A stretch of 6,350 bases of DNA from NCBI GenBank assembly GCA_026388595.1, contig JAPLJM010000098.1:1-6350 (forward strand), written 5' to 3'. Source of the DNA: Deltaproteobacteria bacterium. Its GTDB lineage: Bacteria > Desulfobacterota > Syntrophia > Syntrophales > Fen-1087. Below the pieces are notes generated by a model. It ran no database searches. It was given only the letters and a program-made list of their open reading frames with translations, and had not been told where the DNA came from. Positions 6,230 to 6,350 of this stretch are shown one piece after another. A program made the translations under genes and the position numbers. Positions within the stretch are counted from its first letter, which is position 1; each line of letters starts with the position of its first letter.

Positions 6230-6282
6230 GGGTGATGGAGTTCACCTGAGAACCGCCCCCGACGGGCTGATAACTCCTGAGC
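6230..6282 (+). promoter_or_regulatory. Fluoride riboswitch (crcB motif) aptamer
   Basis: All parts of the fluoride aptamer can be laid out by eye. P1 is GGTG (6231-6234) with CACC (6243-6246), extendable by a G-U pair at 6230/6247. The P1 loop carries GGAGTT (6237-6242), which is perfectly complementary to AACTCC (6272-6277) and gives the family's pseudoknot. P2 is GCCC (6255-6258) with GGGC (6264-6267), with a 5-nt loop. The conserved-looking segments GATGG, AACCGCC and GGCTGAT are in the expected order. The family binds fluoride with magnesium and usually turns on fluoride exporters (crcB/fluC or a CLC-F type) or fluoride-sensitive enzymes. The controlled gene must lie downstream of 6350 and is not seen. 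It stands just after a strong promoter. Confidence 0.85.
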
Positions 6283-6349
6283 AAGCGTCGAGCCCAGGCA
6301 GGAGCGTTCAGCGGTTAAGCAAAGAATCAAAGCTCCTGCAAGGCTGAAC
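6272..6349 (+). promoter_or_regulatory. Candidate switching expression platform of the riboswitch
   Basis: Three competing pairings are visible. CTCCTG (6274-6279), part of the aptamer's pseudoknot strand, is complementary to CAGGAG (6299-6304). GCAGGAGC (6298-6305) is also perfectly complementary to GCTCCTGC (6332-6339). GTTCAGC (6306-6312) is perfectly complementary to GCTGAAC (6343-6349). The last two pairings interleave with almost no linker (0 and 3 nt), so they probably cannot form fully at once. This is the layout of a structural switch read out by fluoride binding. No T-run is seen before the window ends, so whether it controls termination or translation is open. Confidence 0.55.
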
Positions 6350-6350
6350 C

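Noticed and set aside
6298..6349. A stable H-type pseudoknot as a separate structured RNA
   Set aside because: Linkers of 0 and 3 nt are too short to span 7- and 8-bp stems, so alternative pairing fits better than simultaneous pairing.

Overview
The window looks like a chromosomal segment from an anaerobic Desulfobacterota-type (deltaproteobacterial) genome. This is an inference from gene content: a HEAT-repeat/HD-GYP gene pair, a zinc-ribbon PilZ protein, a tungstate-type ABC importer, and a one-component regulator with a molybdate/tungstate-binding-like domain. No rRNA or other marker fixes the taxon. No mobile element, tRNA or CRISPR array is visible.

Left part (1-3113, + strand): a c-di-GMP-flavoured cluster. 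A HEAT-repeat protein, probably cut at its 5' end, overlaps by 4 bp an HD-GYP protein that starts with TTG. After a hairpin and a weak promoter comes a small protein with a Cys4 ribbon and a PilZ domain. HD-GYP proteins typically degrade c-di-GMP and PilZ proteins bind it, so enzyme and receptor lie side by side. The PilZ gene is clearly poorer in G+C than the two genes before it.

Middle part (3222-6059, - strand): a likely operon read right to left. It encodes an excisionase-type HTH fused to a PBP-like oxyanion-binding domain, then tupB (permease) and tupC (ATPase). tupB and tupC overlap by ATGA. The periplasmic binding protein gene tupA, expected just before tupB, is absent. In its place, 5012-5123 holds an ATG with a ribosome binding site, a run of seven A, and a signal-peptide-like reading frame that is out of register and stops 4 nt before tupB. 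I read this as a possible tupA remnant.

Right part (6060-6350): 291 bp without a gene, but dense in regulatory sequence. It has a leftward promoter for the regulator/tup operon, an AT-rich inverted repeat over its -35 box, 10-bp-spaced direct repeats, and a strong rightward promoter. The rightward promoter leads into what I recognise as a fluoride riboswitch (crcB motif): P1, P2 and the loop-to-3'-strand pseudoknot are all perfectly complementary. Downstream are interleaved complementary arms that can pair in mutually exclusive ways with the 3' part of the aptamer, as expected for a switching expression platform. The controlled gene lies beyond the window. The most notable points are the riboswitch with its switch segment and the tup operon without tupA.
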